A stretch of 17,393 nt of DNA from an uncultured Opitutia bacterium (GTDB lineage: Bacteria > Verrucomicrobiota > Verrucomicrobiae > Opitutales > MB11C04), in assembly GCA_913048545.1 (NCBI GenBank), contig CAJWWH010000028.1, positions 1-17,393 on the forward strand, in the 5' to 3' direction. Below are positions 7,246 to 14,592 of the stretch, piece after piece. Every line of letters begins with the position of its first letter. The first letter of the stretch is position 1. The translations under genes and the position numbers were made by a program. The notes below the pieces were generated by a model. It was not told where the DNA came from. It searched no databases and saw only the letters and a list, made by a program, of their open reading frames with translations.

Positions 7246-9738
7246 ATGGAAGAAAATAAATCATTACGAAAAAAGAGCGGGCGAAAACTAGCCCGACGAA
7301 GGAAAGGCTTGGAAGAGGGGAAAATAGAGTTTGAAAGTTTTTCAGGATTTCGAGGCTTTTGGGAAAATTTTGGGAAGCAGGGATTTTTCACCCTAGTTTT
7401 TGCTACTTCCATCGTGTTTATCTGTTTTGTTGGTCAGGAACCCCCAGGATTGCGTTCTCTTGGAGAGGTTGCTCCTGAAAATGTTTATTCAGACCGATCA
7501 TTTTCATATCAAAGCGAAATTCGGAAAAGGGAAGCCGAAGAATGGATTCGAAGCAGTACACCTAGGGAATTTTCTCAAAATATTGCCGGAGAGGAGAGTT
7601 TTAAACAGGCGATGGTCAGGTTGGAGGAAGCCCTCATACTACTCAGTTCAATGGAAGCGGAAAACCAGGATGCCGCGGAGGAATCGCTTCAGGAAGAATT
7701 GCTGGCAAACTTTAATTTACAAGTCTCTCAGAAAGAGCTGGAAATGCTCTATTTATGGCGTAACTTTTCAGAATCATTCTCATTTTTTGAAATAATCAAG
7801 GAACTACTTGGAAAACTTCATTTAACTGGAGTGGTTAAATTCCCGTCGGTTGATCAAAAGTTTCATTCTGAGTCGAACGCTACCGCACTAATTAATAACA
7901 GGATGCTGAATCTAGCCAACAAGTTGATAGTGATTGAAGGCGAGCAAAACGGTATGCGGTTTAATTTGGATCCGGATAAACTGGCAACTTCCTATCTCGA
8001 GTTCTCGTTGAGCTTGAACCGATTGAGGGAACATTTGAGTAATGACGGTCCTTTCCCTGAAGCCGGTTTGTTATTGGAAGATTTCATTGAAAGCGTGGAT
8101 GAAAATGCGTCCTTTTCCGCCCAGCAATTTCGAAATGAAATTGCGGGTAATTTGTCTAACTTTGTGAAAAAAGGACTTTTCTTAAGGGATATTGACCGGG
8201 AAGCTACCACCGCTGCTCAAAATCGGGCTATTGCTGAAATGGAGCGACCTATAGTTGTGGTCCAGGAAGGTGATTTGATTCTTAAAAAAGGGAACAAGTT
8301 AACCGAAGGTGACTTGGAAAAGTTTGGTGAATTTTTATCTTTGACCGTGGAAGATCGTGACCTTCTACCCAAACGGATTTTCATCACTGCGGGAACTTTT
8401 TTAATTGCAGTTTTTTATATCAGTCTGGTGCTGCCGAACTTTTGGAGGGATACCGTACGCTCCACAATTGTGGCTGTTGCTATCATTGCAAATCTATGTC
8501 TTTCCAGGCTAATACTTGAACTTGGATCAACAGATTTATTTGGAGGAAACACGATTCTAGTCGGATTAATTCCGTACCTAATACCAATTGCCTTTGCCCC
8601 GATGATCGTAATGATTACGGTGGGTCCGAGAATGGCTGCTCTTTCAGCGTTAATGACGAGTATTTTCCATGCAACCATGCAGAATGCTGGTATTGAAGCA
8701 CTGGCTATTTCGTTAGGCGCGGCGTTGGTGGGGGCTTTTTTCTGTCGGGAAATTAGACTTCGTGGCAGTGCTTTAAAAGCAGGAGCAATGGCCGGGTTGA
8801 CCGGAGCAGTTCTAGCTTTGGGCATAGGGTTTGCGTCCGGGGGGACCGGTGTGGCTTCAGTCAATCATGCACTTGCTTCATTAATAATGGGCGTTTTTAC
8901 CGGAGGTCTTGTCCTCACTGCAATGCCATTGATCGAGCATGGATTTAAGGTTGCCACGGATGCCACCCTTTTTGAATTAACGGATTTTAATCATCCCCTG
9001 CTTCGAAGGATGCAGGTGGAGGCACCCGGTACTTATCATCATAGTTTAATGGTGGCTAATCTGTCAGAGAATGCGGCATTGGCCGTAGGTGCAAATCCAA
9101 TTCTGTGCCGGGCATGCTCACTTTTTCATGACATCGGGAAAATGACTCAACCTCATTATTTCACTGAAAATCAGGGAGAGTTTGGGAATCCACACAATCG
9201 ACAAAATCCTGCGATGAGTGCTTTGATTATCAAGAGTCATGTAAAAGAAGGAATTGAAATGGCACGTGAAAATGGATTACCCAAGATTTTCCGGGACATA
9301 ATTAGGCAGCATCACGGAACCACTTTGGTAAAATACTTCTATCACCAGGCAAAACAGAAAATTAAGCAGGAAAAATTACCTTACGGCGAGCTTGATTCCG
9401 AAGAACCGGATGAGTCCACCTACCGGTATGATGGCCCCAAGCCTAGATTTAAAGAAAGTGCGATTATCTTTTTTGCTGATTCCGTTGAGGCCGCGGCGAG
9501 GAGTTTGCCCAAGGTTACCCAGCACAGTGTGGAGGAATTACTTGAAAACATTTTCCAAGACCGTTTGGAGGACAGTCAATTAGACGAGTGTCCCTTAACT
9601 TTGGAAGAAGTTGCGAAAATTAAGAAAAGTTTCACTAAAACCACCTTAAATATGCTCCATACGAGAATCGAATATCCCGAGGAGGATAAAATGGCAAGCA
9701 CCTCGAATTCCGGAAACTTAAAGTCTCCGAGTCATTAG
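7246..9738 (+). CDS. pgpH: 7TM-HD membrane phosphodiesterase, PgpH/YqfF-like
   Basis: Proteins of this architecture (7TMR-HDED sensor, seven-helix membrane domain, cytosolic HD domain) include Listeria PgpH, which hydrolyses cyclic di-AMP to pApA. The 830 residues show a basic cytosolic N-terminus, one membrane segment (47-65), a roughly 300-residue extracytoplasmic region (68-375), a cluster of membrane helices (about 376-563) and the HD domain (590-800). The metal and catalytic residues line up with the PgpH set: His599, the HD pair His628/Asp629 in LFHDIGK, His665, His689/His690 and Asp745. An acidic insert lies between the last two (710-735). I start at the ATG at 7246; a GTG directly before it is also possible. 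The phoH-pgpH-ybeY order is widely conserved. The actual ligand in this organism is inferred, not shown. Confidence 0.9.
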   Translation: MEENKSLRKKSGRKLARRRKGLEEGKIEFESFSGFRGFWENFGKQGFFTLVFATSIVFICFVGQEPPGLRSLGEVAPENVYSDRSFSYQSEIRKREAEEWIRSSTPREFSQNIAGEESFKQAMVRLEEALILLSSMEAENQDAAEESLQEELLANFNLQVSQKELEMLYLWRNFSESFSFFEIIKELLGKLHLTGVVKFPSVDQKFHSESNATALINNRMLNLANKLIVIEGEQNGMRFNLDPDKLATSYLEFSLSLNRLREHLSNDGPFPEAGLLLEDFIESVDENASFSAQQFRNEIAGNLSNFVKKGLFLRDIDREATTAAQNRAIAEMERPIVVVQEGDLILKKGNKLTEGDLEKFGEFLSLTVEDRDLLPKRIFITAGTFLIAVFYISLVLPNFWRDTVRSTIVAVAIIANLCLSRLILELGSTDLFGGNTILVGLIPYLIPIAFAPMIVMITVGPRMAALSALMTSIFHATMQNAGIEALAISLGAALVGAFFCREIRLRGSALKAGAMAGLTGAVLALGIGFASGGTGVASVNHALASLIMGVFTGGLVLTAMPLIEHGFKVATDATLFELTDFNHPLLRRMQVEAPGTYHHSLMVANLSENAALAVGANPILCRACSLFHDIGKMTQPHYFTENQGEFGNPHNRQNPAMSALIIKSHVKEGIEMARENGLPKIFRDIIRQHHGTTLVKYFYHQAKQKIKQEKLPYGELDSEEPDESTYRYDGPKPRFKESAIIFFADSVEAAARSLPKVTQHSVEELLENIFQDRLEDSQLDECPLTLEEVAKIKKSFTKTTLNMLHTRIEYPEEDKMASTSNSGNLKSPSH

Positions 9739-9758
9739 GCAAATAAACTGGCAATATC

Positions 9759-10229
9759 TTGATTGCGATCGAGTTAACAAATCTATACCCGGGTCTGACT
9801 TTTCACGAGGAAAAGGTGGCAGAACTGTTACAGCGGGTTTTCTTAATTCATGACCATAAAGCACAGGGTGTGCTTTCAGTCGCTTTCTTAAAAAAAGCGG
9901 AGCATTCCAAAATTCATGGAGAATTTTTAGGCGATTATCGTCCGACAGATGTGATTACATTTCCAGCCGATCCGGAAAACGAATTGGTTGGTGAAATTTG
10001 TATCTCCGTGGATCAGGCAATGGAAGAAGCAGAGTCAAGGAATCAATCTTTCACAAAAGAACTGAGCCTTTATCTGATTCATGGATGGTTGCATTTAGTC
10101 GGCTTTGATGACCGCAATGATGCCGATCGAAAAATCATGCGAAGAGAAGAGGCAAATGCAATGACCGTAGTTGAGAAAGATGGACTTTGGCCTGATTTTC
10201 TTCTCGCACCGGATACTTTTGAAGTTTAG
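9759..10229 (+). CDS. ybeY: Endoribonuclease YbeY (rRNA maturation factor), Asp third-ligand variant
   Basis: YbeY is a small metal-dependent RNase involved in 16S rRNA 3'-end maturation and ribosome quality control. The 156 residues match the family length. PTDVITFP (62-69), VGEICIS (77-83) and HGWLHLVGFDD (108-118) are present. The zinc site normally reads HGxLHLxGxDH; here His108 and His112 are kept, but the third ligand position is Asp118. The E. coli Arg59 position in the preceding loop also appears to be replaced (GEFLGDYRPTD). The start is TTG at 9759, giving MIAIELTNLY, which aligns with the usual YbeY N-terminus; a TAA upstream in frame rules out a longer form and no ATG is near. It lies 20 bases after the HD phosphodiesterase gene and 9 before the DUF502 gene. 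Confidence 0.9.
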   Translation: MIAIELTNLYPGLTFHEEKVAELLQRVFLIHDHKAQGVLSVAFLKKAEHSKIHGEFLGDYRPTDVITFPADPENELVGEICISVDQAMEEAESRNQSFTKELSLYLIHGWLHLVGFDDRNDADRKIMRREEANAMTVVEKDGLWPDFLLAPDTFEV

Positions 10230-10238
10230 CGAAAGGTA

Positions 10239-11021
10239 GTGACTATTACACTCTCTTCATTATCACGAAAATTTAGGAATTCATTTCTAACCGGGTTACT
10301 TATTTTTCTTCCGTTGGGCACCACGATTTTTGTGTTGGATTTTCTGCTCGATCTTTTCAAGGATCCAGTCACAAAACTAGTTTACCAACTTGGTTTTGGG
10401 GAAGAAAGTTTTTTCTTTGGTCTCGAGTCACTTTTGGGACTACTTGGCTTGGTCGTGGGGGTTTTATCTCTCACCGTACTGGGTTTTTTGTCGAATTATG
10501 TGCTGGGTAAATTTTTCATTTCTTCCACCGAGAAGGTGTTGGGTAAAGTTCCCTTTATCAGCACAGTTTACCGTTCGGTTAAGCAGATTGTGGAAACCTT
10601 TGGAAAAGAAAATCGGGCGGTTTTCAAGGAAGTTGTTCTGATTGAATATCCCCGTGCAGATTGCTTTGTCCTTGGATTCTTAACAAATGAAGCGTCCGGG
10701 GAAACAGTTGAAGTGATCGGTAAGCCACTGACCAATGTGTTTGTTCCCACCACTCCGAACCCTACCAGCGGATTTCTCCTCATGCTTCCGCCCGAAGATA
10801 TTTACCCCCTGAGCATGTCAGTGGGTGACGGAATGAAGATGTTAATATCAGGCGGTGCCGTCATTCCTTCCCACGAAGTTGAGAAATTGAAAAGAGAACA
10901 GAAAAAAAAGCGGACCCCGCCCCGAAAGCGAAAGCCTACAGTGAAAAAGAAAGTATCTGATTCCGATTCTAATTCCAAAGATTCTGCCTCATCCGAGAGG
11001 GGAAAAGTTCAACCTGAATAA
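10239..11021 (+). CDS. DUF502 family inner-membrane protein with charged C-terminal tail
   Basis: The product has two membrane helices (about 16-36 and 64-88) after a short basic N-terminus. The soluble part carries the DUF502 pattern KVPFISTVYRSVKQIVETF (103-121), VVLIEYPR (132-139), GFLTNE (146-151), VFVPTTPNPTSGFLLMLP (167-184) and MSVGDGMKMLISGGAVIP (193-210). The family's function is unknown. From about 215 to 260 there is a Lys/Arg-rich then Ser/Asp-rich tail that looks disordered and is probably lineage-specific. The start is GTG at 10239. An AAAGG lies only 2 bases upstream, too close for a good ribosome-binding site, so the start is not certain. It takes the place that dgkA-cdd-era occupy in the Firmicutes version of this cluster. 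Confidence 0.85.
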   Translation: MTITLSSLSRKFRNSFLTGLLIFLPLGTTIFVLDFLLDLFKDPVTKLVYQLGFGEESFFFGLESLLGLLGLVVGVLSLTVLGFLSNYVLGKFFISSTEKVLGKVPFISTVYRSVKQIVETFGKENRAVFKEVVLIEYPRADCFVLGFLTNEASGETVEVIGKPLTNVFVPTTPNPTSGFLLMLPPEDIYPLSMSVGDGMKMLISGGAVIPSHEVEKLKREQKKKRTPPRKRKPTVKKKVSDSDSNSKDSASSERGKVQPE

Positions 11022-11027
11022 TTTTTG

Positions 11028-11642
11028 ATGTCTGCTCCCGTTCAAAAACTGGAGGGCACCATTCTTGACCGAGTTGAAACTGGAGAATCACATCTAAGGA
11101 TTTCTTTATTCTCGGGAAAAAATGGTTTGAGAGTTGTCCTGTTTCGCGTCAGTAAGCAGGCTCGGGCACACCCTCCACCCGATCTTTATGATGATGTGGA
11201 ATTTGTCACCAGAAAATCAAGAGACGGACAGGGGCTACCCTTCGTAAAAGATTTTCAGATTCTGAACAAAAGACCTGAAATCGCTTATAATCATTTTCGC
11301 TTTCAAGTGGCTTCTTCATTGGCCCGGTTGTTTTTGGAAAATGGTTCCCATTTACAGGATACCGTACCTTTCGGACAACTCTTTCTTCGTTCCTTTAATG
11401 CCCTACAAAAAGGATTGGATCCGGCTTCAATTTGGTTTAAATCTCTCTTTCAATTTGGTCGTATTGAAGGACTCCCCGTTCAGCAGGACTGGTTGGCGAG
11501 TTTGGAACAAAAGGATAAAGAATTTGCGATTTTAATCCTTAACTCACCATTGAATGAAAAATTTCCTGCTCAGGATCGTGTGGTTTTTATGGTTGAATCT
11601 CTTCGTGGATGGCTGAACGCAGAGACCGAGCTGAAGTGCTAA
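11028..11642 (+). CDS. recO: Divergent RecO-like DNA repair protein
   Basis: RecO helps load RecA onto SSB-coated single-stranded DNA in the RecFOR pathway. The 204-residue protein starts with an OB-fold-like segment (EGTILDRVETGESHLRISLF, 9-28, then GLRVVLFRV, 33-41). A helical region follows with HFRFQVASSLARLFLENG (89-106) and WFKSLFQFGRIEGLP (136-150), which resembles the RecO pattern of a helical C-domain and FxLxLLxxxGxxP. It is shorter than E. coli RecO (242), and its only cysteine is the last residue, so the zinc finger of many RecO proteins is absent. The position at the end of a phoH-pgpH-ybeY cluster, where Firmicutes also have recO, supports the call. I chose ATG at 11028; an in-frame TTG lies directly before it. 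It follows the DUF502 gene after 6 bases. Confidence 0.62.
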   Translation: MSAPVQKLEGTILDRVETGESHLRISLFSGKNGLRVVLFRVSKQARAHPPPDLYDDVEFVTRKSRDGQGLPFVKDFQILNKRPEIAYNHFRFQVASSLARLFLENGSHLQDTVPFGQLFLRSFNALQKGLDPASIWFKSLFQFGRIEGLPVQQDWLASLEQKDKEFAILILNSPLNEKFPAQDRVVFMVESLRGWLNAETELKC

Positions 11643-11678
11643 TTAAGACAATTGAGCCTGAAATGTAGGGTCGGATAA

Positions 11679-14537
11679 TTAATGAATTACGAACATTTCG
11701 TTTCCGTCAAACTGGATCATCCCATTAGGAGTGCTAAACTGAACATTTAAATTTTGTATTCCCGTTCCCGATTCAGAAGGAATATTGAGCGTGCCCGTAA
11801 TTGTTGTTTCGGAAATCCGATTCACATTACTCAGTGAAATTGGGCCAATTTTAACCGATCCGGGATTCACATTGGCTGGTGGAAGGGGAGGATTCGCATT
11901 AGGATTAAGCACAATCGTAAGTGTTACGGCCGAGCCCTTCGCGGCAGAGGACGGGGAAACGGATGTAATTCCATTTGCCTGACTGGTGTTCGTGCTTGGC
12001 ATTGTGCCCTGCTGGGTCGCGTTTGTGGAGGTCGAAGGGTTTCCCCGGTATTTCCTGATCGTATATGGATAGTCAATCTTCATTGTTTCGAACTCAGCCC
12101 CAACATTGGATAAACTGTTGGATGCCAGAGTGCTCTGCATTGAAGAAATAAATTCCACGAAAGTATTAAATGAGTCCGTTCCTGGGATTATTATATTGTT
12201 AACTGAGAAACCGGCCTTGAGGGCCTCGAGATAAGTCGCGTCCTCCGTCCAGCTCGAAGGCATGAGGTTGTTTTTCTTGAGGGTTCTGCGCACATCATAG
12301 CCAAAGTGTGGATTGAGGTATCGAAAGACTGTTCCATCGTAATCAGCCTCAATGCTCATTACATAATGATAAATTCCTTCCGGGAATTCCGGGGTGGGGG
12401 AGGTGAGACCATTGCATTCGTCCAGGTCTCCGCTTCCTGCGACATAAGTTGGATTTCCTGCTGAATCATTAACGCCGGTGTAACTGCTCTTGAGCAGGAC
12501 ACCCGTCTGACTGTTTTCATTCTTCCATCCCACTGGACCGTAGATTGGCCAACCGTCGGAAGCAAAACCGATAAGAGGTGAATGCCCCTTGGCAACAAGC
12601 AAGGCGTCGATCTCGTCACACTTTTCCTTTTCGGATTTCCAATTGTCTGAGATTAACCTGAGGCAGGTTGGATATTTATGATAGTGGTAAACCCCGTTGC
12701 GTTGGGGATGTCCGCAACAGTTAGAAAAAATGCGACCATAAGCCGCGGTTTCCTCACTGTCCTCGAAGGGATTATAAACGGGGATTCCGTTCAATGCCAC
12801 CCCCACGGTTCCGAGTGAGGTTTCGGTTGCGGTTGAGTTGTTCACCGGAGAGAGCGGGATTCGAAAGGTTTCACTTGCTGAAACGACTTGATTGGGATTG
12901 TTACCCCCGCCCGCACCAAGGTTGTTTTCACTCAGTTTTAGGTTCTGGAAACCACCATTTAGGTCGGTATTCCAACCGTTGGTAACTTCGATGCCCATAA
13001 CACTTGGTTTGTAATTAGGGACTCCATTTCCGGTGACCACCAGCTGATTGTTCCCACTGTCCTTTTCTATGGATATTTGATTGGAAGTAGTCTGGCCATT
13101 TATTGTCAGAATTAAGGGGCCGCCCGCTGCCACTTGCGACCGGTAATTCGAGACGATAATTCGTGCCCGGCGTTCGAAAGGGGAGTCCCCCTGAAGGTAG
13201 TTAAGGGGGGTGGAGGAGGAAATGCCGGATTCCTCGGCCACTTTGCTCCAGCCCGAAGTAGAGGAGGCATTTGCCTCGTAATAGGAAATCAAACTTGGGG
13301 AAAGTTCAACCCGTTCAATTTGGAATGATACAGAATTCGAGGCGGTTGATGAATTCGAATTATTCTGAAAGTTCTCCATGATAACCCAAACTTTACCACC
13401 CGGGTCATAAAATCCAGACGAATGAAGATAATATCTCCATCCTTGAAGAGTATGAAAATAAAGCCATGGATAGTCCGCGGGGCGTGTCCAGAACCAACCC
13501 AGAGTTTCATGATAAAACCAAGTTGAGCCAAGGTCCGATTCACTTGGGTAGAGCCAGCCGAGCGTTTCGTGATAGATCCAATTACTCTTATGTTCATAGA
13601 AGTGCCCCAACCAGGAACTCTTTTTCCATCCATTTGATCCGGTTGCAACCGCTTGAACCCGTACGCTTGGCACACTGTAGTTTCCGTCTGGTAATTGAGT
13701 GCTCGGGAAATTGTAATCGGGAGATGTTAAGAGGGAGACGATTACTGGATCGGTTGAGTTGAGGTCTGATTGCGTGACTGGTTTCCATTCGCTGGTGAAG
13801 TCGGAATGCTCGCGTCCTGGCCAGTTCTGCCCTCCCATGTAGGTGGTGGTTGCCCAGTAAACATATTCTGTCACTTGTGTGGGATAGTCAGAAGTTTGGT
13901 CATAGTAGGTATACCACGCATTTTGGGGGTAAGCCGAGGGGATGGACTCGAAGAATCCACCCCTGGCCAGATCCATTGCATTGGCCACACTGCTCCCCGG
14001 TTTTTCTCCCCATATTTCCGGAAAAGCTTCATCCCATCCTTTGTCGGTAACAAGATGAAGAACTTCTTCTAGGGTTGCATCCCGGTTGGCCCCCAGACTG
14101 CCATTTTCAAAGATTTCATCGGCGTACAAATTCTGGGATCTTGTAATCGTTGCCTGTAAGGGCCCAAGGCTTGATGCAAAAGATTCCTCTTCGGTTTCAG
14201 AAGCAAATAAAACCATGGTTGAAATAGTTGAGTTTGATGAGCCTAAGAGTGCATTGAGCACCTCGGGTTGGTCAATCATACCGTCCTCATTATTGTCAAG
14301 GTATTCAGCAAGAACATGAGCAGTGTGCAGAACTTTTAGGTCAGGCACTTTGGTGGTGGCTAAAATTCGCAAGCCGTACACTTCCACATATTTACTGAAA
14401 ACGGAGGAAGCTGACTGGATGTCGGGCGGAAACGAAGTGGATATACTAAAGGGATTTCCAAAGAGGCTACTGAACCAAAAAACCTTACATAGTAAGAAGA
14501 AATAAATAAAGTGGAAGAAAAGGGTGAAAATATTCAT
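11679..14537 (-). CDS. Large secreted YHYH-domain protein with EF-hand loop and Trp-rich repeats
   Basis: This 952-residue protein begins with a hydrophobic export segment (1-26), with no basic residue before it. An N-terminal domain (about 40-290) contains a canonical EF-hand loop DNNEDGMIDQPE (81-92) and the motif LEEVLHLVTDKGW (156-168); I have a general impression of this domain in other secreted bacterial proteins but cannot name it. Residues 303-385 hold tandem Trp/Tyr-rich units built on WIYHETLGWLY and WFYHETLGWFW. The middle part (about 500-745) is a YHYH domain: ALNGIPVYNPFED (581-593), CCGHP (607-611), NGVYHYHKYPTC (614-625), GFASDGWPIYGP (657-668) and EGIYHYVMS (720-728). The C-terminal ~95 residues (PSSAAKGSAVTLTI onward) look like an Ig/IPT-type beta-domain. 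No PEP-CTERM tail is seen, so the protein may be released or periplasmic. Function is unknown; the His/Cys-rich core suggests metal binding. It lies 55 bases downstream of queA and converges with recO. Confidence 0.85.
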   Translation of the reverse strand: MNIFTLFFHFIYFFLLCKVFWFSSLFGNPFSISTSFPPDIQSASSVFSKYVEVYGLRILATTKVPDLKVLHTAHVLAEYLDNNEDGMIDQPEVLNALLGSSNSTISTMVLFASETEEESFASSLGPLQATITRSQNLYADEIFENGSLGANRDATLEEVLHLVTDKGWDEAFPEIWGEKPGSSVANAMDLARGGFFESIPSAYPQNAWYTYYDQTSDYPTQVTEYVYWATTTYMGGQNWPGREHSDFTSEWKPVTQSDLNSTDPVIVSLLTSPDYNFPSTQLPDGNYSVPSVRVQAVATGSNGWKKSSWLGHFYEHKSNWIYHETLGWLYPSESDLGSTWFYHETLGWFWTRPADYPWLYFHTLQGWRYYLHSSGFYDPGGKVWVIMENFQNNSNSSTASNSVSFQIERVELSPSLISYYEANASSTSGWSKVAEESGISSSTPLNYLQGDSPFERRARIIVSNYRSQVAAGGPLILTINGQTTSNQISIEKDSGNNQLVVTGNGVPNYKPSVMGIEVTNGWNTDLNGGFQNLKLSENNLGAGGGNNPNQVVSASETFRIPLSPVNNSTATETSLGTVGVALNGIPVYNPFEDSEETAAYGRIFSNCCGHPQRNGVYHYHKYPTCLRLISDNWKSEKEKCDEIDALLVAKGHSPLIGFASDGWPIYGPVGWKNENSQTGVLLKSSYTGVNDSAGNPTYVAGSGDLDECNGLTSPTPEFPEGIYHYVMSIEADYDGTVFRYLNPHFGYDVRRTLKKNNLMPSSWTEDATYLEALKAGFSVNNIIIPGTDSFNTFVEFISSMQSTLASNSLSNVGAEFETMKIDYPYTIRKYRGNPSTSTNATQQGTMPSTNTSQANGITSVSPSSAAKGSAVTLTIVLNPNANPPLPPANVNPGSVKIGPISLSNVNRISETTITGTLNIPSESGTGIQNLNVQFSTPNGMIQFDGNEMFVIH
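13383..13631 (-). repeat. Tandem Trp/Tyr-rich 'YHETLGW' protein repeats
   Basis: Residues 303-385 of the YHYH-domain protein contain about four related units of some 18-22 residues: SSWLGHFYEHKSN, WIYHETLGWLYPSESD, WFYHETLGWFWTRPAD and WLYFHTLQGWRYYLHSSG. Each has W-[IFL]-Y-x-H-x-L-G-W-type spacing of aromatic residues. The DNA of the units is clearly diverged, so the repeat is kept at protein level. My recollection is that similar aromatic repeats occur in secreted proteins of marine Verrucomicrobiota; a search would be needed to confirm this. Confidence 0.7.
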
Positions 14538-14592
14538 AAAATATTTTTTACCCGAGTGTGACTTTAAGCAAGTCTTTTGATTTTAAGCTTAT

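Noticed and set aside
8415..8864. 149-codon open frame on the minus strand inside the HD phosphodiesterase gene
   Set aside because: It lies wholly opposite the membrane-helix part of a well-supported gene. Its Ala/Pro/Ile-rich translation is what hydrophobic codons give in antisense, and no known motif is seen.
13289..13675. 128-codon open frame on the minus strand within the YHYH-domain gene
   Set aside because: It is another frame over the Trp-rich repeats of a much longer, domain-bearing frame on the same strand. It has no motifs of its own.
14560..14585. GACTT/AAGTC hairpin followed by a T-rich stretch on the plus strand
   Set aside because: The stem is only 5 bp, and on this strand no gene lies upstream whose transcript it would end. 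The queA transcript runs the other way, where no T-tract follows.
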